DNA of 64,000 nucleotides from Rickettsiales bacterium (GCA_020630095.1 JAHDCD010000002.1:1-64000), one strand, 5' to 3'. Shown: positions 42,506-52,813, numbered from the stretch's first letter. Program-made: numbers and translations. The notes: a model not told the origin generated them from the letters alone.

Positions 42506-43849
42506 CTAACTAAAGACACGTTTGAAGATAGTATCAATATTTTTTGTATGATATTCTAAATCAAATATTCCATCTAGCTCATCTTCAGAAAGTTTTTCAG
42601 TAACATCTGAATCTTGCTTTAATAAAGTTAAGAATAAAACTTCACCAGAATCGTTCACAACATTTACACCTTTTTGAGCTTCATCCCAAACCTTCATAGC
42701 GTTGCGCTGTACAAGAGAATAAGATGTTTCACGTGAAACACCTGCCTGTGTTAACGCAAGTAGAACACGTTGTGAGAATATTAAACCACCTAAAGAGTTC
42801 ATATTCTTCAGCATGTTATCAGGATAGACTTGCAAACCATCAACTAAACCAATCAGCCTGTGAATGGCAAAGTCTAAAGTAACATTTGCATCTGGTCCTA
42901 TATAACGTTCAACTGATGAATGTGAAATATCACGCTCATGCCATAACGCTACATTCTCCATAGCTGGCACAGTTGCCGCACGTACAATACGTGCTAAACC
43001 TGTTAAGTTCTCAGAAAGTACAGGGTTACGCTTATGAGGCATAGCCGAAGAACCTTTCTGCCCTTTGGAGAAGAATTCTTCAGCTTCAAGCACTTCCGTA
43101 CGTTGTAAATGACGAACCTCAACCGCTATATTTTCAATAGAAGAAGCAATAATACCAAGCGTAGCAAAGTAATTTGCATGTCTATCACGTGGAATAACCT
43201 GCGTTGAAATTGGCTCAGGTGTTAAACCTAGTTGCTCAGCTACATATTCCTCAACATCAGGGTTAATATTTGCAAAAGTTCCAACCGCGCCAGATATAGC
43301 ACAAGTAGCAATATCATCACGAGCCGCCGCTAGACGCTTACGATTACGTTCAAATTCGGCATAAAAACGTGCAAACTTTAGGCCCATAGTTACCGGCTCC
43401 GCATGTATACCATGCGAACGGCCAATACAAACCATATCTTTAGTTTCCTCAGCACGTTTCTTTAATGAAACTAATAATTTATCCAGACCTTCTAATAATA
43501 AATCAGCCGATTGTTTCAGCTGAACTGAAAGCGTAGTATCCAAAACATCAGAAGATGTCATTCCTTGATGCACAAAGCGTGAGTCTTCACCAATAAATTC
43601 AGCTAAATGCGTTAAGAAAGCAATTACATCATGCTTAGTAGTACGCTCAATTTCGTTAATCTTATCAATATCAAATTTAACACCTGCGCCCTGAACATTA
43701 TCCCAGATAGCTTGCGCAGATTCTTTAGGAATAACTCCTAGGTCTGCCATTTTTGTACATGCGTGCGCTTCGATTAAGTACCAAATATTGTACTTATTTT
43801 CATCCGACCAAATTTGCGCCATTTCTTCTCTTTTATATCTAGGAATCAT
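42506..43849 (-). CDS. purB: Adenylosuccinate lyase
   Basis: PurB catalyses two fumarate-releasing steps of purine synthesis. The superfamily signature [11 protein letters not shown] lies near residue 262, preceded by [16 protein letters not shown] and [10 protein letters not shown]. Length (447) is typical. A perfect parS-like site is read as VSRET in the C-terminal third. It is divergent from tgt, with 27 bases between start codons. Confidence 0.97.
   Translation of the reverse strand: MIPRYKREEMAQIWSDENKYNIWYLIEAHACTKMADLGVIPKESAQAIWDNVQGAGVKFDIDKINEIERTTKHDVIAFLTHLAEFIGEDSRFVHQGMTSSDVLDTTLSVQLKQSADLLLEGLDKLLVSLKKRAEETKDMVCIGRSHGIHAEPVTMGLKFARFYAEFERNRKRLAAARDDIATCAISGAVGTFANINPDVEEYVAEQLGLTPEPISTQVIPRDRHANYFATLGIIASSIENIAVEVRHLQRTEVLEAEEFFSKGQKGSSAMPHKRNPVLSENLTGLARIVRAATVPAMENVALWHERDISHSSVERYIGPDANVTLDFAIHRLIGLVDGLQVYPDNMLKNMNSLGGLIFSQRVLLALTQAGVSRETSYSLVQRNAMKVWDEAQKGVNVVNDSGEVLFLTLLKQDSDVTEKLSEDELDGIFDLEYHTKNIDTIFKRVFS
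42725..42740. promoter_or_regulatory. parS-like site 6 (in purB)
   Basis: A perfect palindrome, TGTTTCACGTGAAACA, read as GVSRETS on the minus strand. It is the first site to the right of the origin, 3.3 kb away. Confidence 0.85.
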
Positions 43850-43876
43850 AATTTTTTGCCTTTATTGTGTACGCGT

Positions 43877-44980
43877 ATGTCTACCAAATTTACCCTACAT
43901 AACAAGAGTAAAGATGCCCGCCGTGGTGTAGTTTCTACAGCACATGGGGATATTCAAACACCAGCCTTTATGCCTGTAGGTACATCTGCCACAGTTAAGG
44001 CGCTTACTAATGAAATGGTAGATGAAAGCGGGGCAGACATTATTTTAGGTAATACTTATCACCTTATGCTTCAGCCCACAGCAGAGCTTATAGCTGAGCA
44101 GGGTGGCTTACATAAATTTATGAACTGGAATAAACCAATCCTTACGGATTCAGGGGGTTTTCAGGTAATGAGCCTAGGCGCAATGCGGACAATAACTGAA
44201 GAAGGTGCAGAGTTTAAATCTCATAAAGATGGCTCAAAACATATGCTTTCGCCGGAGCGCTCAATGGAAATTCAGCATTTACTAGGTTCGGATATCACCA
44301 TGATATTCGACGAATGCCCACCATACCCAATTGAAAAGAATGATTTACGCAAGTCAATGGAACTTTCATTGCGCTGGGCTAAACGCTCAAAAGAAGCATT
44401 CGTACAACGTGAAGGTTATGGCTTATTTGGAATAGTGCAGGGCGGCGTTTATGAAGACCTACGTTTATTATCTGCCACTGGCTTAAAAGCTATCGGCTTT
44501 GATGGCTATGCAATAGGTGGCCTAGCAGTAGGCGAGGGTCAGGAATTAATGCTTTCCACCCTTGATTTCACCACACCAATGCTACCAGAGGATAAGCCAC
44601 GCTATTTAATGGGAGTAGGCTACCCAGATGACATTATTGAAGCAGTGCGCCGTGGCGTTGACATGTTTGACTGCGTAATCCCAACGCGTTCAGGTCGTAA
44701 CGGACTAGCTTTAACATGGGAAGGTAGAGTTAATATTAGGAACGCAAAACACAAAACCTCAAGTGCGCCGTTAAGTAAATCATGTGATTGTTATGTATGT
44801 AAAAATTACAGTACTGCATATTTGCATCATTTAGTTAAGTCTAAGGAAATGCTTGGTGCAATTTTAATGACATATCACAATATTCATTTCTATCAGAAAC
44901 TAATGCAAACTATCAGAGAACAGATAGAACTAGATAATTACGACAACTGGGCTAACTCGTTAACAGTTAAGTGGAGATAA
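43877..44980 (+). CDS. tgt: tRNA-guanine transglycosylase
   Basis: Tgt exchanges G34 of target tRNAs for the queuine precursor preQ1. The active-site region [13 protein letters not shown], the nucleophile region ([26 protein letters not shown]) and the zinc site C-x-C-x2-C plus histidine ([16 protein letters not shown]) are all present. I choose the ATG at 43877 (367 residues); an earlier start would reach into the purB start. It ends one base before the flavodoxin gene. Confidence 0.97.
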   Translation: MSTKFTLHNKSKDARRGVVSTAHGDIQTPAFMPVGTSATVKALTNEMVDESGADIILGNTYHLMLQPTAELIAEQGGLHKFMNWNKPILTDSGGFQVMSLGAMRTITEEGAEFKSHKDGSKHMLSPERSMEIQHLLGSDITMIFDECPPYPIEKNDLRKSMELSLRWAKRSKEAFVQREGYGLFGIVQGGVYEDLRLLSATGLKAIGFDGYAIGGLAVGEGQELMLSTLDFTTPMLPEDKPRYLMGVGYPDDIIEAVRRGVDMFDCVIPTRSGRNGLALTWEGRVNIRNAKHKTSSAPLSKSCDCYVCKNYSTAYLHHLVKSKEMLGAILMTYHNIHFYQKLMQTIREQIELDNYDNWANSLTVKWR

Positions 44981-44981
44981 A

Positions 44982-45542
44982 ATGGTAAAAGTAGCAATAA
45001 TATACTCATCAGGCTTTGGCCACACAGAAATGCAAGCCAAATATGTAGCTAAGGGTGCAGAACAAGCTGGTGCAACTACCAAGCTTTTTAAAACGGAAGA
45101 CTGGGCCGATGATTACTTAAAAGAATTAGAAGAATATGATGCCATTATTTTCGGCTCACCTACCTACATGGGTACAGTTTCAGCCAGTTTCAAAGCATTT
45201 ATGGACGCTTCATCATCTGCATGGTTTGAACAAAAATGGAAAAATAAAATAGCTGGCGGCTTCTCTAACTCAGGCTCAGCCGCGGGTGATAAATTAAACA
45301 CGCTAACTACCTTAGCCATTTTCGCCGCACAACATTGCATGATATGGGTTGGTAACGACCTTGTAGGAACTTCAACTGAAGGCGAGGAATCACTTAACCG
45401 CCATGGCTATTATTTAGGTGCTGCGGCGCAGTCAGCCAATTCAGAAGCGCAGGATGGTGTTAACCCACCACAAAGCGACCTTGATTCAGCTAGCTATTAT
45501 GGCAAAAGAGTTGCTGAAATTACTACAAAATTTGCTAGTTAA
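44982..45542 (+). CDS. Flavodoxin-fold NAD(P)H:quinone oxidoreductase, WrbA-like
   Basis: A 186-residue flavoprotein. The FMN phosphate loop is YSSGFGHTEMQA (residues 8-19) and the second flavin loop FGSPTYMGTVSASFKAFMD (about 59-77). These match the WrbA group, which reduces quinones by two electrons and protects against redox cycling. It could also be a related flavodoxin-family protein, so no symbol is given. It is in the forward run after tgt. Confidence 0.85.
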   Translation: MVKVAIIYSSGFGHTEMQAKYVAKGAEQAGATTKLFKTEDWADDYLKELEEYDAIIFGSPTYMGTVSASFKAFMDASSSAWFEQKWKNKIAGGFSNSGSAAGDKLNTLTTLAIFAAQHCMIWVGNDLVGTSTEGEESLNRHGYYLGAAAQSANSEAQDGVNPPQSDLDSASYYGKRVAEITTKFAS

Positions 45543-45548
45543 TAATGC

Positions 45549-46430
45549 GTGCAACTAATACGTTCATATAAATATTTCCCTAAAAACGCGCCATCTATAG
45601 TGGCGCTAGGTAATTTTGATGGCGTACATAAGGGGCATCAGAAAATAATTAAAGAAGCTACAGCGGGCGATAACCTATCTTCGGTAATTTATACTTTCCA
45701 CCCGCACCCGCGTGAAGTTTTTAGTAATAAAGAGATATTTAAACTCACCAACTTTAGGCAGAAATATGAGATAATTAAACAGCTTGGCGCAGACTATTTG
45801 ATCTGTGAGAATTTTAATGAAAAGTTCCGTGCCTTAGACGCTGAAAGCTTCTTTTATAGGGTTCTAATTGGCAATCTTGATGCTCGTCATATAGTAATTG
45901 GCGACGATTTCATATTCGGTAAAGGCAGAAGTGGTAATGCCGAGTTCTTAAAAGAACATTGTGCTAAGAATGGCATTAAATTTACTCAAATTAAACAAAT
46001 TGAGTCGGATAAACAAATTATTTCATCTTCACGCATTAGGAGTTGCTTAAGAGAGGGCAATATAAAGCAAGCTAATCAATTACTAGGCAGAGAATATGAG
46101 ATTGAGGGCAAAATAGTGCAGGGTAGAAAGCTTGCCCGTCAGCTTGGCTACCCAACTGCTAATATAATTTTACCGCAATCTAATGAAATCAAGCGCGGTG
46201 TATACAAAGCCACCTACAATGGTAAAAATGCCATAATAAATATTGGTATTAAACCTACTGTAACAGAAGATAATAAACTAATCTGCGAGGCCCATATATT
46301 AAACTTCAACGAAGATTTATATGGTAAAAGAATAACATTAAAGCTAACTAATTTTATTCGAGAAGAGCAGAAATTTAACTCAATCGAAGAGCTAAAGGCT
46401 CAAATTAAAAAGGATGTCGAAACAATATAA
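45549..46430 (+). CDS. ribF: Bifunctional riboflavin kinase / FAD synthetase
   Basis: RibF makes FMN and FAD. The nucleotidyltransferase domain has ALGNFDGVHKGHQKI near residue 18 and the kinase domain has GRKLARQLGYPTANI near 200. Length (293) is slightly below average. The start is GTG, six bases after the WrbA-like gene. It overlaps lspA by 17 bases; ribF-lspA linkage is common in proteobacteria. Confidence 0.96.
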   Translation: MQLIRSYKYFPKNAPSIVALGNFDGVHKGHQKIIKEATAGDNLSSVIYTFHPHPREVFSNKEIFKLTNFRQKYEIIKQLGADYLICENFNEKFRALDAESFFYRVLIGNLDARHIVIGDDFIFGKGRSGNAEFLKEHCAKNGIKFTQIKQIESDKQIISSSRIRSCLREGNIKQANQLLGREYEIEGKIVQGRKLARQLGYPTANIILPQSNEIKRGVYKATYNGKNAIINIGIKPTVTEDNKLICEAHILNFNEDLYGKRITLKLTNFIREEQKFNSIEELKAQIKKDVETI

Positions 46431-46926
46431 AACAGGGTTAATTACCGCACTAATTGTACTTATAATAGATCAAGTGCAAAAGAACCTAATGGTACACGGA
46501 TTTTGCGGTAACGGCATTGAGTATTTACCCCAATGCGTAGGCCTAATATCTAGCGTAACTAGCTTCTTTAATTTAGTTCTAGTTTGGAACTATGGCATAA
46601 GCTTCGGAATGTTCCAAGGCGCATACTCAATTTATATTATATCCGCCTTAGGACTAGTTATAGTTGGCTTCTTACTCTGGTGGCTCTCAAAGCCTCAAAA
46701 GCCCCTGATTTGCTTGTCTATAGGCTTTATTATCGGCGGTGCATTAGGTAATATTATAGATAGGTTCAACTTCGGTGCAGTAGCAGATTTCTTTGACTTT
46801 TATATCACATACAGTAACAAACAATATCATTACCCTGCCTTTAATATTGCAGATAGTTTCATCTTTATCGGCGCGGGGTTAATAATAATAGACAGTTTAT
46901 TTTATGGCGAAAAAGGAAAAGAATAA
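46414..46926 (+). CDS. lspA: Lipoprotein signal peptidase
   Basis: LspA removes signal peptides from prolipoproteins such as BamD in this window. Four membrane helices are visible. Conserved blocks are LVWNYGISFGMF, GGALGNIIDRF, the first catalytic Asp in VADFFDF and the second in FNIADSFI. Length is 170. It overlaps both ribF (17 bases) and lepB (23 bases). Confidence 0.96.
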   Translation: MSKQYKTGLITALIVLIIDQVQKNLMVHGFCGNGIEYLPQCVGLISSVTSFFNLVLVWNYGISFGMFQGAYSIYIISALGLVIVGFLLWWLSKPQKPLICLSIGFIIGGALGNIIDRFNFGAVADFFDFYITYSNKQYHYPAFNIADSFIFIGAGLIIIDSLFYGEKGKE

Positions 46927-47668
46927 TTCAGCTAAAAAGAGCATTTATAATTCATGGTGGTTCATAATATTAGTGTTCGTAATGTTACCATTATGCTTCC
47001 GCTTTTTAATCTATAGCCCATACCATATTCCTTCAGGCTCAATGAAGCCTACATTAAAAGTAGGCGACTTTATATTCGTATCAAAAACATCATATGGCTA
47101 TGGCGCATATTCATTACCATTCGGCTGGTGGCCATATCAGGACAGGGAAGAGGGCGAAATATGGGGTAAATTACAACATGTAGAACCGAAACGTGGCGAT
47201 ATAGTGGTATTTAGACCAATGGGCTATCGTGAAGATTATATTAAGCGCGTTATTGGCTTACCTAACGATACTATCCAAGTTAAAAACGGCGCAGTTTACT
47301 TAAACGAGGAACAAGTTCCACGTGAAACATTGGGTGAAGAACCTATAAAACATGGCGGTAAGGAAAAAACTGCTACAGTATACAAAGAAACCCTTCCAAA
47401 CGGCGTTTCGTACAAAACTTACGACATCATACCTGATGGTGACGGCGACAACACAATGGAATATATAGTTCCAGCAGGTCACTACTTCATGATGGGTGAT
47501 AATCGTGATGATTCAACTGATTCTCGTTTTCAAACAATAAGTTATATACCAGCAGAGAACCTTGTCGGCCGTGCGGATATTATATTTATTTCATCTAAAC
47601 AGCCACTATGGAAAGTTTGGACATGGTTTACTTCAATAAGACTTGAAAGGTTCTTAAAATTACTGTAA
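46904..47668 (+). CDS. lepB: Signal peptidase I
   Basis: LepB cleaves Sec and Tat signal peptides. One N-terminal membrane helix precedes the catalytic serine in PSGSMKPTL, the general-base lysine in YIKRVIGLP, and the conserved GDNRDDSTDSR box. Length is 254. The parS-like site at 47314 is read as VPRETLGEEP in the variable middle of the protein. It is followed by rnc, as in E. coli. Confidence 0.97.
   Translation: MAKKEKNNSAKKSIYNSWWFIILVFVMLPLCFRFLIYSPYHIPSGSMKPTLKVGDFIFVSKTSYGYGAYSLPFGWWPYQDREEGEIWGKLQHVEPKRGDIVVFRPMGYREDYIKRVIGLPNDTIQVKNGAVYLNEEQVPRETLGEEPIKHGGKEKTATVYKETLPNGVSYKTYDIIPDGDGDNTMEYIVPAGHYFMMGDNRDDSTDSRFQTISYIPAENLVGRADIIFISSKQPLWKVWTWFTSIRLERFLKLL
47314..47329. promoter_or_regulatory. 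parS-like site 7 (in lepB)
   Basis: AGTTCCACGTGAAACA, two differences from the canonical palindrome (positions 1 and 5). It is read as VPRET. Confidence 0.65.
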
Positions 47669-47700
47669 GTTGTTCTCTATAATTAATTATTGTCATAATA

Positions 47701-48408
47701 ATGCTAGTTAAGCATCATTATGACGTTGCCTATATTAATATGGAAAACGTTATAAAATATAAATTCAAGAATCCTGATTTACTCAGAACGGCCCTTTCTC
47801 ACTCATCATATACAAAAGATGCCCATGGTAAGCATAACTATGAACGCATGGAATTCTTAGGGGATGCCGCATTACAGCTTGTAGTATCTGAATATTTGTT
47901 CGAACGCTTTACTAAAGAGCGTGAAGGTTTTCTAGCAAAGCGCCGCTCTCAAATTGTATGTGGTAGGTCGTTAGCAATCATCGCGCGTTCTTTAAACTTA
48001 GGTAAATACTTATTAATGAGTGATGCCGAAGAGCAAAATGGTGGCCGTGAGAACGATACTATTTTAGAAGATGCCATGGAGGCCTTAATCGGCGCAATAT
48101 ATTTAGATGCTGGCTTTGACGTAACTAAATTATTTATATTACGTTACTTTGAGGAAATGCTAATTGCAGACTTTGATGATATGGCAGACCCTAAAAGTTT
48201 CTTACAAGAATGGTGTCAGAAATATAAGAAACCTTTACCAGAATATGAGGTTACTAACACTGAGGGCGCAGATCATTCGCCATTATTTGAAATTACGGTT
48301 CATGTTGAAGGTAAAGAATCTGTTATCTCAACTGGTACATCTAAAAAGAAGGCGGAGCGTGAAGCGGCGGCAAAGTTTATCAAAGAGCATAATCTAAAGA
48401 AGAGGTGA
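47701..48408 (+). CDS. rnc: Ribonuclease III
   Basis: RNase III cleaves double-stranded RNA in rRNA and mRNA processing. The signature ERMEFLGDAAL with its metal-binding acidic residues, DTILEDAMEALIGAIY, and the C-terminal dsRNA-binding domain (GTSKKKAEREAAAKFIKE) are complete. Start choice is open between 47701 (235 residues) and the in-frame ATG at 47740 (222 residues, nearer to family length). It shares four bases with ribD. The usual partner era is elsewhere. Confidence 0.96.
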   Translation: MLVKHHYDVAYINMENVIKYKFKNPDLLRTALSHSSYTKDAHGKHNYERMEFLGDAALQLVVSEYLFERFTKEREGFLAKRRSQIVCGRSLAIIARSLNLGKYLLMSDAEEQNGGRENDTILEDAMEALIGAIYLDAGFDVTKLFILRYFEEMLIADFDDMADPKSFLQEWCQKYKKPLPEYEVTNTEGADHSPLFEITVHVEGKESVISTGTSKKKAEREAAAKFIKEHNLKKR

Positions 48409-49322
48409 ATAATAAGTTCTTCCAAATAGCCCATAATCTTAGCGCTAGGAATATAGGTAAAACGTCTGATAACCCATCGGTTGGCGCAGTAATAGTTAAA
48501 AATAATCAAATTATTGGTTATGGCATAACTGCTATTGGTGGCAGACCCCACGCAGAACACATTGCCCTTGAGATGGCTGGTGCAAGAGCCAAGGGGGCAG
48601 ACATATACGTTACCCTTAAACCATGCACTTCAGAAGGTAGAAGTGGCGCGTGCTCTAGAAAACTACAAGAAGCAGATATTAAGAATATCTATGTACTTCA
48701 GGATGATCCAACACAAATGGGGCAATTAGATTCTAAAGAAATAACAGTTGAGGGTAACGTGGCATTCTTAAAGAAAGCACAAACTGGGTTGCCGTATGTG
48801 ACTGTAAAAATTGCCACCTCGCTAGACGGCAAAATTGCACTAGCCAATGGGCAGAGTAAATGGATAACAGGTGAAGTTGCGAGAAACTATGCCCATAAAT
48901 TACGTGCTAAACATGATGCTATATTGGTTGGCTCAAATACTTGGGTAGAAGATAATCCTAAACTAGATTGTCGTTTACAGGGTTTAGAAGATTTTAGCCC
49001 TAAAATATACGTTGTTTCACGTGGAACAATTACAGGAAGCAATGTTCTAAGCACTTCTTCTATGAAAGAAAATCTAAAGCAGATCGCTAAAGAAAGCTGT
49101 AATTCAGTTCTAATAGAAGGCGGTGGTAAGGTAATAGCTTCGTTAATTAAAAATGGTTTGGTTGATAGGCTAGAATGGCTAAAAGCACCAATAATACTAG
49201 GTGCAGATTCACGAGATGCTGTTGCAGAATTGGGTCTAGAGTCTATGGAAGATAAAATAAAACTTAAACCTATTCATAAGCGCAGATTAGGTGATGATAC
49301 CTTAGAGGTTTATCAATTATAA
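48405..49322 (+). CDS. ribD: Bifunctional riboflavin deaminase/reductase
   Basis: RibD performs the second and third steps of riboflavin synthesis. The deaminase domain has the zinc ligands in G-R-P-H-A-E and in LKPCTSEGRSGAC; the reductase domain has VKIATSLDGKIAL and GS.TWVEDNP. It is short (305 against about 360), mainly because the C-terminal domain is trimmed. The start is GTG and overlaps the rnc stop. A parS-like site is read as VSRGT. No other rib synthesis genes except ribF are near. Confidence 0.93.
   Translation: MNNKFFQIAHNLSARNIGKTSDNPSVGAVIVKNNQIIGYGITAIGGRPHAEHIALEMAGARAKGADIYVTLKPCTSEGRSGACSRKLQEADIKNIYVLQDDPTQMGQLDSKEITVEGNVAFLKKAQTGLPYVTVKIATSLDGKIALANGQSKWITGEVARNYAHKLRAKHDAILVGSNTWVEDNPKLDCRLQGLEDFSPKIYVVSRGTITGSNVLSTSSMKENLKQIAKESCNSVLIEGGGKVIASLIKNGLVDRLEWLKAPIILGADSRDAVAELGLESMEDKIKLKPIHKRRLGDDTLEVYQL
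49013..49028. promoter_or_regulatory. parS-like site 8 (in ribD)
   Basis: TGTTTCACGTGGAACA, one mismatch, the same variant as in hemA and mnmE. It is read as VSRGT. Confidence 0.78.
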
Positions 49323-50179
49323 TGGACGCATTTGCCCTAACATTCGGTTTAATAATTACTATAGGCACCATAACTCGTAACTGGATTGGTAAGGAGTGTG
49401 CAGATAAATATCACCATAGAACAGTAACAGGCGCATTGGTTATAAGCGCCATAATCACAGCTATAAGTATCTATGTAATTAAACCTTCTATGCTTAACTC
49501 AGTTCTGCAGAAGGATAATCCTGAATATTTAGCAATCGGTATAAGCTTCTTTAAAGGCTTTCTTTTATACAATGCCATTCAGCAAATGCAGATTATGAAG
49601 AAGCAGAGCCTTTCTTCGGCTGTCTTTATGCCTGTAGTTGCAATGGGCTTTGGATCTTTAGCTAATAGCTTTTTAGGCGAACAACTAACTCTTATACAAT
49701 ATTATGCTTTAGTTGGTTTAGCATTCATATCATTGATATTCATGTATTTAGGCCATTTCCGTGAACTTAATAGGGAAGGGCATATAGCCTTCATTCTGTC
49801 TATTATCATTGGCGTATCTATGATGGCATCTGACCAATATTCTATCCCAAGAACAAACTGGTTCAGTCATATATTTTTTACGTCACTTTGCTTCCTTCTT
49901 TGCTTCTTATTTAATAGAAATCTTAAAAAAGACATAAAGATCATATTCGGCTCAAAACTACTCTTAATCGGCGCAGTGGTTTGGGCAATAAGAGAATATA
50001 CCATAATCTATGCCATGATAGAAATCATGCCGGTCTCAATAGCGGTGTTCTTTATTAATCTATCTATTCCTTTTATGATGTTACTTTCCGCAATAAAATA
50101 TAAAGAAGCTAGCTGGAAAGAGCAAATTTCATTCGGAATTTTAATGACAATTTTTGCTGTTATGATAGTGCTAGGTTAG
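49322..50179 (+). CDS. EamA/DMT-type membrane transporter, substrate unknown
   Basis: A 285-residue protein with about nine or ten hydrophobic helices in two similar halves. A late IEIMPVSIAVFFINLSIP segment recalls the second EamA unit of drug/metabolite transporters. Conservation is weak and I cannot name a subfamily. It is joined to ribD and xseA by one-base overlaps, so it is an operon member; its neighbours give no clear substrate. Confidence 0.65.
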   Translation: MDAFALTFGLIITIGTITRNWIGKECADKYHHRTVTGALVISAIITAISIYVIKPSMLNSVLQKDNPEYLAIGISFFKGFLLYNAIQQMQIMKKQSLSSAVFMPVVAMGFGSLANSFLGEQLTLIQYYALVGLAFISLIFMYLGHFRELNREGHIAFILSIIIGVSMMASDQYSIPRTNWFSHIFFTSLCFLLCFLFNRNLKKDIKIIFGSKLLLIGAVVWAIREYTIIYAMIEIMPVSIAVFFINLSIPFMMLLSAIKYKEASWKEQISFGILMTIFAVMIVLG

Positions 50180-51588
50180 TGGAAGTTAACCAATCACATA
50201 ATACCCCAGAATACAGCGTTTCAGAGCTTTCTAAGGCATTAAAACGCAATATTGAGGATGCCTTCTCTTACGTTCGCATATCTGGCGAGGTAAGTGGTTT
50301 TAAGCGCCACACATCTGGGCATTTATATTTTACTTTAAAGGACAATAATGCCGTAATTTCGGCCGTATGCTGGCGCGGTATAGCATCTAGAATAGACTTC
50401 GCCTTAGAAGATGGGCTTGAAGTAGTGGCCACAGGTAAAATCACGATTTACGAAGGGCGCAGTAACTATCAAATAGTATGCGAGCGTATAGAATTAGCGG
50501 GCCAAGGTGCGCTAATGGCGCTATTAGAAAAGCGCAAGAAGCAATATATTGCCGAAGGTCTATTTGCTGAACAGCATAAAAAGCCACTTCCATTCATGCC
50601 ACAAACTATCGGTGTAATTACATCCGAAACTGGTGCCGTTATCCGCGATATTATGCATCGTATATCGGACAGATTCCCCGTACGCGTTTTATTAAAAGCC
50701 GTTGCAGTTCAGGGTGATACTGCCAAGAACCAAGTGGCTAGCGCAATTAATGAATTTAATTCCTTACAAGGTGTTAGCCGTCCTGAAATTATAATAGTAG
50801 CACGCGGTGGTGGCTCAGTTGAAGATTTATGGGCATTCAATGAGGATGAAGTAGTTCGCGCCACATTTAATTCTGAAATCCCAATAATATCTGCAGTTGG
50901 CCATGAAACTGACACTACTTTAATTGATTTCGTTTCGGATAAGCGCGCTCCAACACCAACCGCTGCAGCAGAAATTGCTATTCCAAATAGAATGGAGCTT
51001 CTAGCCTATGTAAGCGGGCAGGGCAGTAGGCTTACTAATCTTCTGAATAATGTTCTATCTCAGGCAGATAGATTGCTACAGGTTAATAAATCTAACCTTC
51101 GTCCACCTCGTATTGAGGAAAAGGAACAGAAGATAGATGATTTATTTAACCGCTTAAAAATGAACGCATTACGCTCTATCGAGAATAAAGAGCAAATCCT
51201 TACTCGTTTAGGCGGTAAGTTAATTACACCAACCCAACGAGTTGATTCCTTAATAGATAGACTAAATAATAACGTCGGAAGGTTAAACTTTGCATTTAAA
51301 AGCAAAATATCAAACACTGAAAATAGGCTGAGTTCAAGCCTGAAGATGATGTCCAGCCTAAGCTATCAGAACGTTTTAAAGCGTGGCTTTGCTATTGTTA
51401 AGAATGAAGATGGCAAATTACTCAGCACAGCAAAACTAGCTAAGGAAGCTCAAGTTCTTTCTCTTGAGTTTTCAGATGGCGAGCTTAAGGTTGGTTCATC
51501 ATCTGGTATAGTAAGTAAGCCAAAGAAACAACCTGCAAAGCAAGCTAAAGTTAAAGGTAAAAAGGACCAGTTTAATTTATTCGGGTAA
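50179..51588 (+). CDS. xseA: Exodeoxyribonuclease VII large subunit
   Basis: XseA with XseB forms exonuclease VII, which degrades single-stranded DNA. The OB-fold start (YSVSELSKALKRNIEDAFSYV), IGVITSETGAVIRDI, ARGGGSVEDLWAFN and SAVGHETDTTLIDF are family hallmarks, and a long coiled-coil region follows. Length is 469. The start is GTG, overlapping the transporter stop by one base. xseB is not in the window. Confidence 0.96.
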   Translation: MEVNQSHNTPEYSVSELSKALKRNIEDAFSYVRISGEVSGFKRHTSGHLYFTLKDNNAVISAVCWRGIASRIDFALEDGLEVVATGKITIYEGRSNYQIVCERIELAGQGALMALLEKRKKQYIAEGLFAEQHKKPLPFMPQTIGVITSETGAVIRDIMHRISDRFPVRVLLKAVAVQGDTAKNQVASAINEFNSLQGVSRPEIIIVARGGGSVEDLWAFNEDEVVRATFNSEIPIISAVGHETDTTLIDFVSDKRAPTPTAAAEIAIPNRMELLAYVSGQGSRLTNLLNNVLSQADRLLQVNKSNLRPPRIEEKEQKIDDLFNRLKMNALRSIENKEQILTRLGGKLITPTQRVDSLIDRLNNNVGRLNFAFKSKISNTENRLSSSLKMMSSLSYQNVLKRGFAIVKNEDGKLLSTAKLAKEAQVLSLEFSDGELKVGSSSGIVSKPKKQPAKQAKVKGKKDQFNLFG

Positions 51589-51986
51589 TGCTAAGATATT
51601 TAATCTACATATTAATCTTGGGTAACATAATTCTATTTGTGTACTCTGCCATGCACCGTGAGAAGCAGTATATTAAAGTAGATATAACCAAGGAAGCAAA
51701 AGAGCCGAAGCCAATGATTAATGAGGTTCCATTTCCTGTTTCAATTATTTCACACCATAATACAGAAAATAAGAACACAGAAATACTACGCGCCTTTATT
51801 GAAGAAAATGATGTTGATGGTTTTATAATGCCAAAACAAGAAAATCTAACATCACGTTTTGTAACAATTATGCCTATTCTTGTATTTTTAGAAATTGAAG
51901 GCATAAATATTAAGTATCATGAACGTATGGATAACCGCTACTTACGCAATGTTTCACATGAAACATTAAGCAGAATAACTAAATAA
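51588..51986 (+). CDS. Small membrane-anchored protein of unknown function
   Basis: A 132-residue protein with one N-terminal membrane helix (about residues 3-20) and a soluble part with no motif I recognise. It sits exactly between xseA (one-base overlap) and rppH (adjacent). In some alphaproteobacteria a divergent polysaccharide deacetylase precedes rppH; the PFPVSIIS and IMPILVFLEIEGI segments might be a remnant, but that is speculative. A parS-like site lies at its 3' end, read as VSHET. Confidence 0.5.
   Translation: MLRYLIYILILGNIILFVYSAMHREKQYIKVDITKEAKEPKPMINEVPFPVSIISHHNTENKNTEILRAFIEENDVDGFIMPKQENLTSRFVTIMPILVFLEIEGINIKYHERMDNRYLRNVSHETLSRITK
51950..51965. promoter_or_regulatory. 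parS-like site 9 (end of the 132-residue gene)
   Basis: TGTTTCACATGAAACA, one central mismatch (CACATG for CACGTG). It is read as VSHET, close to the stop codon. Confidence 0.6.
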
Positions 51987-52466
51987 ATGACTGAGCAACC
52001 TACTAAATATCGCCCATGTGCAGGCATAATGTTATATAACCAAGAAGGAAAAATCTTCGTAGGTCAACGCGCCGATTCAAAATATTCTCCTAACGCTACA
52101 GCGTGGCAAATGCCACAGGGCGGAATAGATGAAGGCGAGATTGCCTTAACCGCGGCATTTAGAGAGCTAGAAGAAGAAACTGGAATAACAGAGGCGACTT
52201 TCAAGGCCAAAACAGATACATGGTTATACTATGACTTACCAGATGAATTAATAGGTAAGATTTGGAAAGGAAAATATAGAGGGCAGAAACAAAAATGGTT
52301 CTTAATGGAATATATTGGTGACGGCTCAGATATTAACGTAGAAACGGAGCATCAAGAATTCTCTGAATACAAATGGGTAGACATAGATGAGCTGCCAGAC
52401 TTAGTTGTTCCATTTAAGAAAGAGCTTTACGAACAAGTTATCGAAGAATTTAAAAGCAAGCTATGA
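51987..52466 (+). CDS. rppH: RNA pyrophosphohydrolase
   Basis: RppH is the Nudix enzyme that removes pyrophosphate from 5' triphosphate RNA and starts mRNA decay. The Nudix box runs from G-G-I-D-E-G-E to REL-EEETG (about residues 47-69), preceded by WQMPQGG. The YRPCAGIMLYN start and the late FKKELYEQVIEEF helix are typical of the alphaproteobacterial RppH/IalA group. Length is 159. A four-base overlap joins it to folB. Confidence 0.92.
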   Translation: MTEQPTKYRPCAGIMLYNQEGKIFVGQRADSKYSPNATAWQMPQGGIDEGEIALTAAFRELEEETGITEATFKAKTDTWLYYDLPDELIGKIWKGKYRGQKQKWFLMEYIGDGSDINVETEHQEFSEYKWVDIDELPDLVVPFKKELYEQVIEEFKSKL

Positions 52467-52813
52467 TTATAAATATCAAACAATTACCTCTAACAACAAT
52501 TATTGGAGTATGGGAATTCGAGAAAGAGATTGAACAAACTCTATACCTAGACGCATCAATAAAAATTGATCCAGAAAGATTAATAAAGTCGGATGATGTT
52601 GAAGACACTTTAAACTATTTCGATCTAGCTAATAAAATACAGAAAGTATTTTCTGCCAAACGTTTCGATTTATTAGAGTCAGGAGCAAATTTCATCCATG
52701 AATTAATTATGGAAGAAGAAATTGCGGAGTCTGCTTTAATAGAATTGCATAAGCCATTAGCACTTTCAAACCATGGTGCAAAAGTAAGTGTTACTGTGGG
52801 GAGTTTAGACTAA
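52463..52813 (+). CDS. folB: Dihydroneopterin aldolase
   Basis: FolB acts in tetrahydrofolate synthesis, splitting dihydroneopterin to the 6-hydroxymethyl pterin. The 116-residue protein has the T-fold pattern: I-G-V-W-E-F-E near residue 18 (the family has IGV..wE), DTLNYFDLANKI, LLESGANFIHEL and a final strand AKVSVTVG. It overlaps rppH by four bases and touches yaaA. Other folate genes are not nearby. Confidence 0.85.
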   Translation: MIINIKQLPLTTIIGVWEFEKEIEQTLYLDASIKIDPERLIKSDDVEDTLNYFDLANKIQKVFSAKRFDLLESGANFIHELIMEEEIAESALIELHKPLALSNHGAKVSVTVGSLD